Under the pieces are notes generated by a model, which did no database searches, was not told the origin of the DNA, and saw nothing but the letters and a program-made list of their open reading frames with translations. The position numbers and the translations under genes were made by a program. From the NCBI GenBank assembly GCA_946800325.1, contig CAMPEJ010000014.1, positions 186,001-250,000 on the forward strand: DNA of 64,000 nt. Reading direction: 5' to 3'. Source of the DNA: Luzula sylvatica. Its lineage: Eukaryota > Streptophyta > Magnoliopsida > Poales > Juncaceae. Positions 12,413-26,912 of this stretch are shown in pieces; within the stretch, counting starts at the first letter, position 1, and each line of letters starts with the position of its first letter.

Positions 12413-15400
12413 TAGTGTTTGTAAATTTTGGTGAAATGTTATGTGGTAAAAGATACGATTCAAATGATCTCAAAATATGTTATTTGAACTCCCCAAAGCA
12501 TAAACAAATTGTTTTGAATCGAAAAACAAACTTTCTTAGTGTTTGTAAATTTTGGTAAAATGTTATGTGGTAAAAGATACGATTCAAATGATCTCAAAAT
12601 ACGTTATTTGAACTCCCCAAAGCATAAACAGATTGTTTTGAATCGAAAAACAAACTTTCTTAGTGTTTGTAAATTTTGGTGAAATGTTATCTGGAAAAAG
12701 ATACGATTCAAATGATCTCAAAATACGTTATTTGAACTCCCCAAAGCATAAACAGATTGTTTTGAATCGAAAAACAAACTGTCTTAGTGTTTGTAAATTT
12801 TGGTGAAATGTTATCTGGAAAAAGATACGATTCAAATGATCTCAAAATACGTTATTTGAACTCCCCAAAGCATAAACAAATTGTTTTGAATCGAAAAACA
12901 AACTTTCTTAGTGTTTGTAAATTTTGGTGAAATGTTATGTAGTAAAAGATACGATTCAAATGATCTCAAAATACGTTATATGAACTCCCCAAAGCATAAA
13001 CATATTGTTTTTAATCGAAAATCAAACTTTCACAGTGTTTGTAAATTTTGGTGAAATGTTATGTGGTAAAAGATACGAATCAAATGATCTCAAAATACGT
13101 TATTTGAACTCCCCAAAGCATAAACAGATTGTTTTGAATTGAAAAACAAACTTTCTTAGTGTTTGTAAATTTTGGTGAAATGTTATGTAGTAAAAGATAC
13201 GATTCGAATGATCTCAAAATACGTTATTTGAACTCCCCAAAGCATAAACAGATTGTTTTGAATCGAAAAACAAACTGTCTTAGTGTTTGTAAATTTTGGT
13301 GAAATGTTATCTGGAAAAAGATACGATTCAAATGATCTCAAAATACGTTATTTGAACTCCCCAAAGCATAAACAAATTATTTTGAATCGAAAAACAAACT
13401 TTCTTAGTGTTTGTAAATTTTGGTGAAATGTTATGTGGTAAAAGATACGATTCAAATGATCTCAAAATACGTTATTTGAACTCCCCAAAGCATAAACAGA
13501 TTGTTTTGAATAGAAAAACAAACTTTCTTAGTGTTTGTACATTTTGGTGAAATGTTATGTGGTAAAAGATACGATTCAAATGATCTCAAAATACGTTATT
13601 TGAACTCCCCAAAGCATAAACAGATTGTTTTGAATCGAAAAACAAACTTTCTTAGTGTTTGTAAATTTTGGTGAAATGTTATGTGGTAAAAGATACGATT
13701 CAAATGATCTCAAAATATGTTATTTGAACTCCCCAAAGCATAAACAAATTGTTTTGAATCGAAAAACAAACTTTCTTAGTGTTTGTAAATTTTGGTAAAA
13801 TGTTATGTGGTAAAAGATACGATTCAAATGATCACAAAATACGTTATTTGAACTCCCCAAAGCATAAACAGATTGTTTTGAATCGAAAAACAAACTTTCT
13901 TAGTGTTTGTAAATTTTGGTGAAATGTTATGTGGTAAAAGATACGAATCATATGATCTCAAAATACGTTATTTGAACTCCCCAAAGCATAAACAGATTGT
14001 TTTGAATCGAAAAACAAACTTTCTTAGTGTTTGTAAATTTTGGTGAAATGTTATGTAGTAAAAGATACGATTCAAATGATCTCAAAATACGTTATTTGAA
14101 CTCCCCAAAGCATAAACATATTGTTTTGAATCGAAAAACAAACTTTCTTAGTGTTTGTAAATTTTGGTGAAATGTTATGTGGTAAAAGATACGATTCAAA
14201 TGATCTCAAAATACGTTATTTGAACTCCCCAAAGCATAAACAGATTGTTTTGAATCGAAAAGCAAACTTTCTTAGTGTTTGTAAATTTTGGTGAAGTGTT
14301 ATGTAGTAAAAGATACGATTCAAATGATCTCAAAATACGTTATTTGAACTCCCCAAAGCATAAACAGATTGTTTTGAATCGAAAAACAAACTTTCTTAGT
14401 GTTTGTAAATTTTGGTGAAATGTTAGGTGGTAAAAGATACGATTCAAATGATCTCAAAATACGTTATTTGAACTCCCCAAAGCATAAACAAATTGTTTTG
14501 AATCGAAAAACAAACTTTCTAAGTGTTTGTAAATTTTGGTAAAATGTTATGTGGTAAAAGATACGATTCAAATGATCTCAAAATACGTTATTTGAACTCC
14601 CCAAAGCATAAACAGATTGTTTTGAATCGAAAAACAAACTTTCTTAGTGTTTGTAAATTTTGGTGAAATGTTATGTGGTAAAAGATACGAATCAAATGAT
14701 CTCAAAATACGTTATTTGAACTCCCCAAAGCATAAACAGATTGTTTTGAATCGAAAAACAAACTTTCTTAGTGTTTGTAAATTTTGGTGAAATGTTATGT
14801 AGAAAAAGATACGATTCAAATGATCTCAAAATACGTTATTTGAACTCCCCAAAGCATAAACAGATTGTTTTGAATCGAAAAACAAACTTTCTTAGTGTTT
14901 GTAAATTTTGGTGAAATGTTATGTGGTAAAACATACGATTCAAATGATCTCAAAATACGTTATTTGAACTCCCCAAAGCATAAACAGATTGTTTTGAATC
15001 GAAAAACAAACTTTCTTAGTGTTTGTAAATTTTGGTGAAATGTTATGTAGTAAAAGATACGATTCAAATGATCTCAAAATACGTTATTTGAACTCCCCAA
15101 AGCATAAACAGATTGTTTTGAATCGAAAAACAAACTTTCTTAGTGTTTGTAAAATTTGGTAAAATGTTATGTGGTAAAAGATACGATTCAAATGATCTCA
15201 AAATACGTTATTTGAACTCCCCAAAGCATAAACAGATTGTTTTGAATCGAAAAACAAACTTTCTTAGTGTTTGTAAATTTTGGTGAAATGTTATGTGGTA
15301 AAAGATACGATTCAAATGATCTCAAAATATGTTATTTGAACTCCCCAAAGCATAAACAAATTGTTTTGAATCGAAAAACAAACTTTCTTAGTGTTTGTAA

Positions 15401-17000
15401 ATTTTGGTAAAATGTTATGTGGTAAAAGATACGATTCAAATGATCTCAAAATACGTTATTTGAACTCCCCAAAGCATAAACAGATTGTTTTGAATCGAAA
15501 AACAAACTTTCTTAGTGTTTGTAAATTTTGGTGAAATGTTATCTGGAAAAAGATACGATTCAAATGATCTCAAAATACGTTATTTGAACTCCCCAAAGCA
15601 TAAACAGATTGTTTTGAATCGAAAAACAAACTGTCTTAGTGTTTGTAAATTTTGGTGAAATGTTATCTGGAAAAAGATACGATTCAAATGATCTCAAAAT
15701 ACGTTATTTGAACTCCCCAAAGCATAAACAAATTGTTTTGAATCGAAAAACAAACTTTCTTAGTGTTTGTAAATTTTGGTGAAATGTTATGTAGTAAAAG
15801 ATACGATTCAAATGATCTCAAAATACGTTATATGAACTCCCCAAAGCATAAACATATTGTTTTTAATCGAAAATCAAACTTTCACAGTGTTTGTAAATTT
15901 TGGTGAAATGTTATGTGGTAAAAGATACGAATCAAATGATCTCAAAATACGTTATTTGAACTCCCCAAAGCATAAACAGATTGTTTTGAATTGAAAAACA
16001 AACTTTCTTAGTGTTTGTAAATTTTGGTGAAATGTTATGTAGTAAAAGATACGATTCGAATGATCTCAAAATACGTTATTTGAACTCCCCAAAGCATAAA
16101 CAGATTGTTTTGAATCGAAAAACAAACTGTCTTAGTGTTTGTAAATTTTGGTGAAATGTTATCTGGAAAAAGATACGATTCAAATGATCTCAAAATACGT
16201 TATTTGAACTCCCCAAAGCATAAACAAATTATTTTGAATCGAAAAACAAACTTTCTTAGTGTTTGTAAATTTTGGTGAAATGTTATGTGGTAAAAGATAC
16301 GATTCAAATGATCTCAAAATACGTTATTTGAACTCCCCAAAGCATAAACAGATTGTTTTGAATAGAAAAACAAACTTTCTTAGTGTTTGTACATTTTGGT
16401 GAAATGTTATGTGGTAAAAGATACGATTCAAATGATCTCAAAATACGTTATTTGAACTCCCCAAAGCATAAACAGATTGTTTTGAATCGAAAAACAAACT
16501 TTCTTAGTGTTTGTAAATTTTGGTGAAATGTTATGTGGTAAAAGATACGATTCAAATGATCTCAAAATATGTTATTTGAACTCCCCAAAGCATAAACAAA
16601 TTGTTTTGAATCGAAAAACAAACTTTCTTAGTGTTTGTAAATTTTGGTAAAATGTTATGTGGTAAAAGATACGATTCAAATGATCACAAAATACGTTATT
16701 TGAACTCCCCAAAGCATAAACAGATTGTTTTGAATCGAAAAACAAACTTTCTTAGTGTTTGTAAATTTTGGTGAAATGTTATGTGGTAAAAGATACGAAT
16801 CATATGATCTCAAAATACGTTATTTGAACTCCCCAAAGCATAAACAGATTGTTTTGAATCGAAAAACAAACTTTCTTAGTGTTTGTAAATTTTGGTGAAA
16901 TGTTATGTAGTAAAAGATACGATTCAAATGATCTCAAAATACGTTATTTGAACTCCCCAAAGCATAAACATATTGTTTTGAATCGAAAAACAAACTTTCT
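12413..17000. repeat. Spaced block duplication, 1,736 bp at 2,852-bp offset (23 monomers)
   Basis: Block 12413-14148 (14 monomers) matches 15265-17000. Rare markers recur at exactly 2,852 bp: CAAAATATG at 12471, 13711 and 15323, 16563; GATCACAAAATACG at 13831 and 16683; ATACGAATCATATG at 13941 and 16793; CATAAACATATTG at 14111 and 16963. The spacer 14149-15264 is also satellite. Within it, 13777-14520 and 14521-15264 form a tandem 744-bp hexamer with the subtype order TAAAATG, GAATC, GTAG, GTGG, GTAG and a variable sixth monomer. Confidence 0.86.
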
Positions 17001-17372
17001 TAGTGTTTGTAAATTTTGGTAAAATGTTATGTGGTAAAAGATACGATTCAAATGATCTCAAAATACGATATTTGAACTCCCCAAAGCATAAACAGATTGT
17101 TTTGAATCGAAAAACAAACTTTCTTAGTGTTTGTAAATTTTGGTGAAATGTTATGTGGTAAAAGATACGATTCAAATGATCTCAAAATACGTTATTTGAA
17201 CTCCCCAAAGCATAAACAGATTGTTTTGAATCGAAAAACAAACTTTCTTAGTGTTTGTAAATTTTGGTGAAATGTTATGTAGTAAAAGATACGATTCAAA
17301 TGATCTCAAAATACGTTATTTGAACTCCCCAAAGCATAAACAGATTGTTTTGAATCGAAAAACAAACTTTCT

Positions 17373-17493
17373 TAGTGTTTGTAAATTTTGGTGAAATGTT
17401 ATGTGGTAAAAGATACGATTCGAATTATCTAAAAATATGTTATTTGAACTCCCCAAAGCAAACAAATTGTTTTGAATCGAAAAACAAATTTCT
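17373..17493. repeat. 121-bp monomer, marker of the 20-mer HOR
   Basis: It lacks TA from GCATAAACAAATTG and one base from the 3' end (ACAAATTTCTTAG). It also carries CGAATTATCTAAAAATATG, which removes the monomer's GATC site. Copies are at 19851-19971, 22329-22449 and 25179-25299; the third has an extra A-to-G change (GCAGACAAATTG) and a TTTGTGTTTG start. Confidence 0.88.
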
Positions 17494-17989
17494 TAGTGTT
17501 TGTAAATTTTGGTGAAATGTTATGTAGTAAAAGATACGATTCAAATGATCTCAAAATACGTTATTTGAACTCCCCAAAGCATAAACAGATTGTTTTTAAT
17601 CGAAAATCAAACTTTCTCAGTGTTTGTAAATTTTGGTGAAATGTTATGTGGTAAAAGATACGAATCAAATGATCTCAAAATACGTTATTTGAACTCCCCA
17701 AAGCATAAACAGATTGTTTTCAATTGAAAAACAAACTTTCTTAGTGTTTGTAAATTTTGGTGAAATGTTATGTAGTAAAAGATACGATTCGAATGATCTC
17801 AAAATACGTTATTTGAACTCCCCAAAGCATAAACAGATTGTTTTGAATTGAAAAACAAACTGTCTTAGTGTTTGTAAATTTTGGTGAAATGTTATCTGGA
17901 AAAAGATACGATTCAAATGATCTCAAAATACGTTATTTGAACTCCCCAAAGCATAAACAAATTGTTTTGAATCGAAAAACAAACATTCT

Positions 17990-18114
17990 TAGTGTTTTTT
18001 AAATTTTGGTAAAATGTTATGTGGTAAAAGATACGATTCAAATGATCTCAAAATACGTTATTTGAACTCCCCAAAGCATAAACAGATTGTTTTGAATTGA
18101 AAAACAAACTTTCT
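17990..18114. repeat. 125-bp monomer with T-run expansion
   Basis: The start reads TAGTGTTTTTTAAATTTTGG: the G of TTTGTAAA is lost into a T run one base longer than normal. Copies are at 20468, 22946, 25796 and, outside the 20-mer, at 28409, showing exchange between this HOR and the next zone. Confidence 0.85.
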
Positions 18115-21100
18115 TAGTGTTTGTAAATTTTGGTGAAATGTTATGTAGTAAAAGATACGATTCGAATGATCTCAAAATACGTTATTTGAACTCCCCAAAG
18201 CATAAACAGATTGTTTTGAATCGAAAAACAAACTGTCTTTGTGTTTGTAAATTTTGGTGAAATGTTATCTGGAAAAAGATACGATTCAAATGATCTCAAA
18301 ATACGTTATTTGAACTCCCCAAAGCATAAACAAATTGTTTTGAATCGAAAAACAAACTTTCTTAGTGTTTGTAAATTTTGGTGAAATGTTATGTGGTAAA
18401 AGATACGATTCAAATGATCTCAAAATACGTTATTTGAAATCCCCAAAGCATAAACAGATTGTTTTGAATAGAAAAACAAACTTTCTTAGTGTTTGTAAAT
18501 TTTGGTGAAATGTTATGTGGTAAAAGATACGATTCAAATGATCGCAAAATACGTTATTTGAACTACCCAAAGCATAAACAGATTGTTTTGAATCGAAAAA
18601 CAAACTTTCTTAGTGTTTGTAAATTTTGGTGAAATGTTATGTGGTAAAAGATACGATTCAAATGATCTCAAAATACGTTATTTGAGATCCCCAAAGCATA
18701 AACAAATTGTTTTGAATCGAAAAACAAACTTTCTTAGTGTTTGTAAATTTTGGTAAAATGTTATGTGGTAAAAGATACGATTCAAATGATCTGAAAATAC
18801 GTTATTTGAACTCCCCAAAGCATAAACAGATTGTTTTGAATCGAAAAACAAACTTTCTTAGTGTTTGTAAATTTTGGTGAAATGTTATGTGGTAAAAGAT
18901 ACGATTCAAATGATCTCAAAATACGTTATTTGAACTCCCCAAAGCATAAACAGATTGTTTTGAATCGAAAAACAAACTTTCTTAGTGTTTGTAAAATTTG
19001 GTAAAATGTTATGTGGTAAAAGATACGATTCAAATGATCTCAAAATACGTTATTTGAATTCCCCAAAGCATAAACAGATTGTTTTGAATCGAAAAACAAA
19101 CTTTCTTAGTGTTTGTAAATTTTGGTGAAATGTTATCTGGAAAAAGATACGATTCAAATGATCTCCAAATACGTTATTTGACCTCCCTAAAGCATAAACA
19201 AATTGTTTTGAATCGAAAAACAAACTTTCTTAGTGTTTGTAAATTTTGGTGAAATGTTATGTGGTAAAAGATACGATTCAAATGATCTCAAAATACGTTA
19301 TTTGAACTCCCCAAAGCATAAACAGATTGTTTTGAATCGAAATACAAACTTTCGTAGTGTTTGTAAATTTTTGTGAAATGTTATGTGGTACAAGATACGA
19401 TTCAAATGATCTCAAAATACGTTATTTGAACTCCCCAAAGCATAAACAAATTGTTTTGAATCGAAAAACAAACTTTCTTAGTGTTTGTAAATTTTGGTAA
19501 AATGTTATGTGGTAAAAGATACGATTCAAATGATCTCAAAATACGATATTTGAACTCCCCAAAGCATAAACAGATTGTTTTGAATCGAAAAACAAACTTT
19601 CTTAGTGTTTGTAAATTTTGGTGAAATGTTATGTGGTAAAAGATACGATTCAAATGATCTCAAAATACGTTATTTGAACTCCCCAAAGCATAAACAGATT
19701 GTTTTGAATCGAAAAACAAACTTTCTTAGTGTTTGTAAATTTTGGTGAAATGTTATGTAGTAAAAGATACGATTCAAATGATCTCAAAATACGTTATTTG
19801 AACTCCCCAAAGCATAAACAGATTGTTTTGAATCGAAAAACAAACTTTCTTAGTGTTTGTAAATTTTGGTGAAATGTTATGTGGTAAAAGATACGATTCG
19901 AATTATCTAAAAATATGTTATTTGAACTCCCCAAAGCAAACAAATTGTTTTGAATCGAAAAACAAATTTCTTAGTGTTTGTAAATTTTGGTGAAATGTTA
20001 TGTAGTAAAAGATACGATTCAAATGATCTCAAAATACGTTATTTGAACTCCCCAAAGCATAAACAGATTGTTTTTAATCGAAAATCAAACTTTCTCAGTG
20101 TTTGTAAATTTTGGTGAAATGTTATGTGGTAAAAGATACGAATCAAATGATCTCAAAATACGTTATTTGAACTCCCCAAAGCATAAACAGATTGTTTTCA
20201 ATTGAAAAACAAACTTTCTTAGTGTTTGTAAATTTTGGTGAAATGTTATGTAGTAAAAGATACGATTCGAATGATCTCAAAATACGTTATTTGAACTCCC
20301 CAAAGCATAAACAGATTGTTTTGAATCGAAAAACAAACTGTCTTAGTGTTTGTAAATTTTGGTGAAATGTTATCTGGAAAAAGATACGATTCAAATGATC
20401 TCAAAATACGTTATTTGAACTCCCCAAAGCATAAACAAATTGTTTTGAATCGAAAAACAAACATTCTTAGTGTTTTTTAAATTTTGGTAAAATGTTATGT
20501 GGTAAAAGATACGATTCAAATGATCTCAAAATACGTTATTTGAACTCCCCAAAGCATAAACAGATTGTTTTGAATTGAAAAACAAACTTTCTTAGTGTTT
20601 GTAAATTTTGGTGAAATGTTATGTAGTAAAAGATACGATTCGAATGATCTCAAAATACGTTATTTGAACTCCCCAAAGCATAAACAGATTGTTTTGAATC
20701 GAAAAACAAACTGTCTTTGTGTTTGTAAATTTTGGTGAAATGTTATCTGGAAAAAGATACGATTCAAATGATCTCAAAATACGTTATTTGAACTCCCCAA
20801 AGCATAAACAAATTGTTTTGAATCGAAAAACAAACTTTCTTAGTGTTTGTAAATTTTGGTGAAATGTTATGTGGTAAAAGATACGATTCAAATGATCTCA
20901 AAATACGTTATTTGAAATCCCCAAAGCATAAACAGATTGTTTTGAATAGAAAAACAAACTTTCTTAGTGTTTGTAAATTTTGGTGAAATGTTATGTGGTA
21001 AAAGATACGATTCAAATGATCGCAAAATACGTTATTTGAACTACCCAAAGCATAAACAGATTGTTTTGAATCGAAAAACAAACTTTCTTAGTGTTTGTAA

Positions 21101-24100
21101 ATTTTGGTGAAATGTTATGTGGTAAAAGATACGATTCAAATGATCTCAAAATACGTTATTTGAACTCCCCAAAGCATAAACAAATTGTTTTGAATCGAAA
21201 AACAAACTTTCTTAGTGTTTGTAAATTTTGGTAAAATGTTATGTGGTAAAAGATACGATTCAAATGATCTGAAAATACGTTATTTGAACTCCCCAAAGCA
21301 TAAACAGATTGTTTTGAATCGAAAAACAAACTTTCTTAGTGTTTGTAAATTTTGGTGAAATGTTATGTGGTAAAAGATACGATTCAAATGATCTCAAAAT
21401 ACGTTATTTGAACTCCCCAAAGCATAAACAGATTGTTTTGAATCGAAAAACAAACTTTCTTAGTGTTTGTAAAATTTGGTAAAATGTTATGTGGTAAAAG
21501 ATACGATTCAAATGATCTCAAAATACGTTATTTGAATTCCCCAAAGCATAAACAGATTGTTTTGAATCGAAAAACAAACTTTCTTAGTGTTTGTAAATTT
21601 TGGTGAAATGTTATCTGGAAAAAGATACGATTCAAATGATCTCCAAATACGTTATTTGACCTCCCTAAAGCATAAACAAATTGTTTTGAATCGAAAAACA
21701 AACTTTCTTAGTGTTTGTAAATTTTGGTGAAATGTTATGTGGTAAAAGATACGATTCAAATGATCTCAAAATACGTTATTTGAACTCCCCAAAGCATAAA
21801 CAGATTGTTTTGAATCGAAATACAAACTTTCGTAGTGTTTGTAAATTTTTGTGAAATGTTATGTGGTACAAGATACGATTCAAATGATCTCAAAATACGT
21901 TATTTGAACTCCCCAAAGCATAAACAAATTGTTTTGAATCGAAAAAGAAACTTTCTTAGTGTTTGTAAATTTTGGTAAAATGTTATGTGGTAAAAGATAC
22001 GATTCAAATGATCTCAAAATACGTTATTTGAACTCCCCAAAGCATAAACAGATTGTTTTGAATCGAAAAACAAACTTTCTTAGTGTTTGTAAATTTTGGT
22101 GAAATGTTATGTGGTAAAAGATACGATTCAAATGATCTCAAAATATGTTATTTGAACTCCCCAAAGCATAAACAGATTGTTTTGAATCGAAAAACAAACT
22201 TTCTTAGTGTTTGTAAATTTTGGTGAAATGTTATGTAGTAAAAGATACGATTCAAATGATCTCAAAATACGTTATTTGAACTCCCCAAAGCATAAACAGA
22301 TTGTTTTGAATCGAAAAACAAACTTTCTTTGTGTTTGTAAATTTTGGTGAAATGTTATGTGGTAAAAGATACGATTCGAATTATCTAAAAATATGTTATT
22401 TGAACTCCCCAAAGCAGACAAATTGTTTTGAATCGAAAAACAAATTTCTTAGTGTTTGTAAATTTTGGTGAAATGTTATGTAGTAAAAGATACGATTCAA
22501 ATGATCTCAAAATACGTTATTTGAACTCCCCAAAGCATAAACAGATTGTTTTTAATCGAAAATCAAACTTTCTCAGTGTTTGTAAATTTTGGTGAAATGT
22601 TATGTGGTAAAAGATACGAATCAAATGATCTCAAAATACGTTATTTGAACTCCCCAAAGCATAAACAGATTGTTTTGAATTGAAAAACAAACTTTCTTAG
22701 TGTTTGTAAATTTTGGTGAAATGTTATGTAGTAAAAGATACGATTCGAATGATCTCAAAATACGTTATTTGAACTCCCCAAAGCATAAACAGATTGTTTT
22801 GAATCGAAAAACAAACTGTCTTAGTGTTTGTAAATTTTGGTGAAATGTTATCTGGAAAAAGATACGATTCAAATGATCTCAAAATACGTTATTTGAACTC
22901 CCCAAAGCATAAACAAATTGTTTTGAATCGAAAAACAAACATTCTTAGTGTTTTTTAAATTTTGGTAAAATGTTATGTGGTAAAAGATACGATTCAAATG
23001 ATCTCAAAATACGTTATTTGAACTCCCCAAAGCATAAACAGATTGTTTTGAATTGAAAAACAAACTTTCTTAGTGTTTGTAAATTTTGGTGAAATGTTAT
23101 GTAGTAAAAGATACGATTCGAATGATCTCAAAATACGTTATTTGAACTCCCCAAAGCATAAACAGATTGTTTTGAATCGAAAAACAAACTGTCTTAGTGT
23201 TTGTAAATTTTGGTGAAATGTTATCTGGAAAAAGATACGATTCAAATGATCTCAAAATACGTTATTTGAACTCCCCAAAGCATAAACAAATTGTTTTGAA
23301 TCGAAAAACAAACTTTCTTAGTGTTTGTAAATTTTGGTGAAATGTTATGTGGTAAAAGATACGATTCAAATGATCTCAAAATACGTTATTTGAACTCCCC
23401 AAAGCATAAACAGATTGTTTTGAATAGAAAAACAAACTTTCTTAGTGTTTGTAAATTTTGGTGAAATGTTATGTGGTAAAAGATACGATTCAAATGATCT
23501 CAAAATACGTTATTTGAACTCCCCAAAGCATAAACAGATTGTTTTGAATCGAAAAACAAACTTTCTTAGTGTTTGTAAATTTTGGTGAAATGTTATGTGG
23601 TAAAAGATACGATTCAAATGATCTCAAAATACGTTATTTGAACTCCCCAAAGCATAAACAAATTGTTTTGAATCGAAAAACAAACTTTCTTAGTGTTTGT
23701 AAATTTTGGTAAAATGTTATGTGGTAAAAGATACGATTCAAATGATCTCAAAATACGTTATTTGAACTCCCCAAAGCATAAACAGATTGTTTTGAATCGA
23801 AAAACAAACTTTCTTAGTGTTTGTAAATTTTGGTGAAATGTTATGTGGTAAAAGATACGAATCAAATGATCTCAAAATACGTTATTTGAACTCACCAAAG
23901 CATAAACAGATTGTTTTGAATCGAAAAACAAACTTTCGTAGTGTTTGTAAATTTTGGTGAAATGTTATGTGGTACAAGATACGATTCAAATGATCTCAAA
24001 ATACGTTATTTGAACTCCCCAAAGCATAAACAAATTGTTTTGAATCGAAAAACAAACTTTCTTAGTGTTTGTAAATTTTGGTAAAATGTTATGTGGTAAA

Positions 24101-26912
24101 AGATACGATTCAAATGATCTCAAAATACGTTATTTGAACTCCCCAAAGCATAAACAGATTGTTTTGAATCGAAAAACAAACTTTCTTAGTGTTTGTAAAT
24201 TTTGGTGAAATTTTATGTGGTAAAAGATACGATTCAAATGATCTCAAAATACGTTATTTGAACTCCCCAAAGCATAAACAGATTGTTTTGAATCGAAAAA
24301 CAAACTTTCTTAGTGTTTGTAAAATTTGGTAAAATGTTATGTGGTAAAAGATACGATTCAAATGATCTCAAAATACGTTATTTGAACTCCCCAAAGCATA
24401 AACAGATTGTTTTGAATCGAAAAACAAACTTTCTTAGTGTTTGTAAATTTTGGTGAAATGTTATATGGAAAAAGATACGATTCAAATGATCTCAAAATAC
24501 GTTATTTGAACTCCCTAAAGCATAAACAAATTGTTTTGAATCGAAAAACAAACTTTCTTAGTGTTTGTAAATTTTGGTGAAATGTTATGTGGTAAAAGAT
24601 ACGATTCAAATGATCTCAAAATACGTTATTTGAACTCCCCAAAGCATAAACAGATTGTTTTTAATCGAAATACAAACTTTCGTAGTGTTTGTAAATTTTT
24701 GTGAAATGTTATGTGGTACAAGATACGATTCAAATGATCTCAAAATACGTTATTTGAACTCCCCAAAGCATAAACAAATTGTTTTGAATCGAAAAACAAA
24801 CTTTCTTAGTGTTTGTAAATTTTGGTAAAATGTTATGTGGTAAAAGATACGATTCAAATGATCTCAAAATACGTTATTTGAACTCCCCAAAGCATAAACA
24901 GATTGTTTTGAATCAAAAAACAAACTTTCTTAGTGTTTGTAAATTTTGGTGAAATGTTATGTGGTAAAAGATACGATTCAAATGATCTCAAAATACGTTA
25001 TTTGAACTCCCCAAAGCATAAACAGATTGTTTTGAATCGAAAAACAAACTTTCTTGGTGTTTGTAAATTTTGGTGAAATGTTATGTAGTAAAAGATACGA
25101 TTCAAATGATCTCAAAATACGTTATTTGAACTCCCCAAAGCATAAACAGATTGTTTTGAATCGAAAAACAAACTTTCTTAGTGTTTGTAAATTTTGGTGA
25201 AATGTTATGTGGTAAAAGATACGATTCGAATTATCTAAAAATATGTTATTTGAACTCCCCAAAGCAAACAAATTGTTTTGAATCGAAAAACAAATTTCTT
25301 AGTGTTTGTAAATTTTGGTGAAATGTTATGTAGTAAAAGATACGATTCAAATGATCTCAAAATACGTTATTTGAACTCCCCAAAGCATAAACAGATTGTT
25401 TTTAATCGAAAATCAAACTTTCTCAGTGTTTGTAAATTTTGGTGAAATGTTATGTGGTAAAAGATACGAATCAAATGATCTCAAAATACGTTATTTGAAC
25501 TCCCCAAAGCATAAACAGATTGTTTTGAATTGAAAAACAAACTTTCTTAGTGTTTGTAAATTTTGGTGAAATGTTATGTAGTAAAAGATACGATTCGAAT
25601 GATCTCAAAATACGTTATTTGAACTCCCCAAAGCATAAACAGATTGTTTTGAATCGAAAAACAAACTGTCTTAGTGTTTGTAAATTTTGGTGAAATGTTA
25701 TCTGGAAAAAGATACGATTCAAATGATCTCAAAATACGTTATTTGAACTCCCCAAAGCATAAACAAATTGTTTTGAATCGAAAAACAAACATTCTTAGTG
25801 TTTTTTAAATTTTGGTAAAATGTTATGTGGTAAAAGATACGATTCAAATGATCTCAAAATACGTTATTTGAACTCCCCAAAGCATAAACAGATTGTTTTG
25901 AATTGAAAAACAAACTTTCTTAGTGTTTGTAAATTTTGGTGAAATGTTATGTAGTAAAAGATACGATTCGAATGATCTCAAAATACGTTATTTCAACTCC
26001 CCAAAGCATAAACAGATTGTTTTGAATCGAAAAACAAACTGTCTTAGTGTTTGTAAATTTTGGTGAAATGTTATCTGGAAAAAGATACGATTCAAATGAT
26101 CTCAAAATACGTTATTTGAACTCCCCAAAGCATAAACAAATTGTTTTGAATCGAAAAACAAACTTTCTTAGTGTTTGTAAATTTTGGTGAAATGTTATGT
26201 GGTAAAAGATACGATTCAAATGATCTCAAAATACGTTATTTGAACTCCCCAAAGCATAAACAGATTGTTTTGAATAGAAAAACAAACTTTCTTAGTGTTT
26301 GTAAATTTTGGTGAAATGTTATGTGGTAAAAGATACGATTCAAATGATCTCAAAATACGTTATTTGAACTCCCCAAAGCATAAACAGATTGTTTTGAATC
26401 GAAAAACAAACTTTCTTAGTGTTTGTAAATTTTGGTGAAATGTTATGTGGTAAAAGATACGATTCAAATGATCTCAAAATACGTTATTTGAACTCCCCAA
26501 AGCATAAACAAATTGTTTTGAATCGAAACACAAACTTTCTTAGTGTTTGTAAATTTTGGTAAAATGTTATGTGGTAAAAGATACGATTCAAATGATCTCA
26601 AAATACGTTATTTGAACTCCCCAAAGCATAAACAGATTGTTTTGAATCGAAAAACAAACTTTCTTAGTGTTTGTAAATTTTGGTGAAATGTTATGTGGTA
26701 AAAGATACGAATCAAATGATCTCAAAATACGTTATTTGAACTCCCCAAAGCATAAACAGACTGTTTTGAATCGAAAAACAAACTTTCGTAGTGTTTGTAA
26801 ATTTTGGTGAAATGTTATGTGGTACAAGATACGATTCAAATGATCTCAAAATACGTTATTTGAACTCCCCAAAGCATAAACAAATTGTTTTGAATCGAAA
26901 AACAAACTTTCT

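Larger units (their letters stand above)
17001..26912. repeat. HOR, 20-mer, period 2,478 bp, four copies of unequal length
   Basis: Copies are 17001-19478, 19479-21956, 21957-24806 and 24807-26912. The first two have 20 monomers (2,478 bp), the third 23 (2,850 bp; three extra 124-bp monomers around 23815-24186), and the fourth 17 (2,106 bp). Each holds one 121-bp monomer (17373, 19851, 22329, 25179; CCCCAAAGCAAACAAATTG with a one-base loss before TTTCTTAG) and one 125-bp monomer (17990, 20468, 22946, 25796; AGTGTTTTTTAAATTTTGG). These two indels explain the 2-bp shortfall from 20 x 124. Confidence 0.9.
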
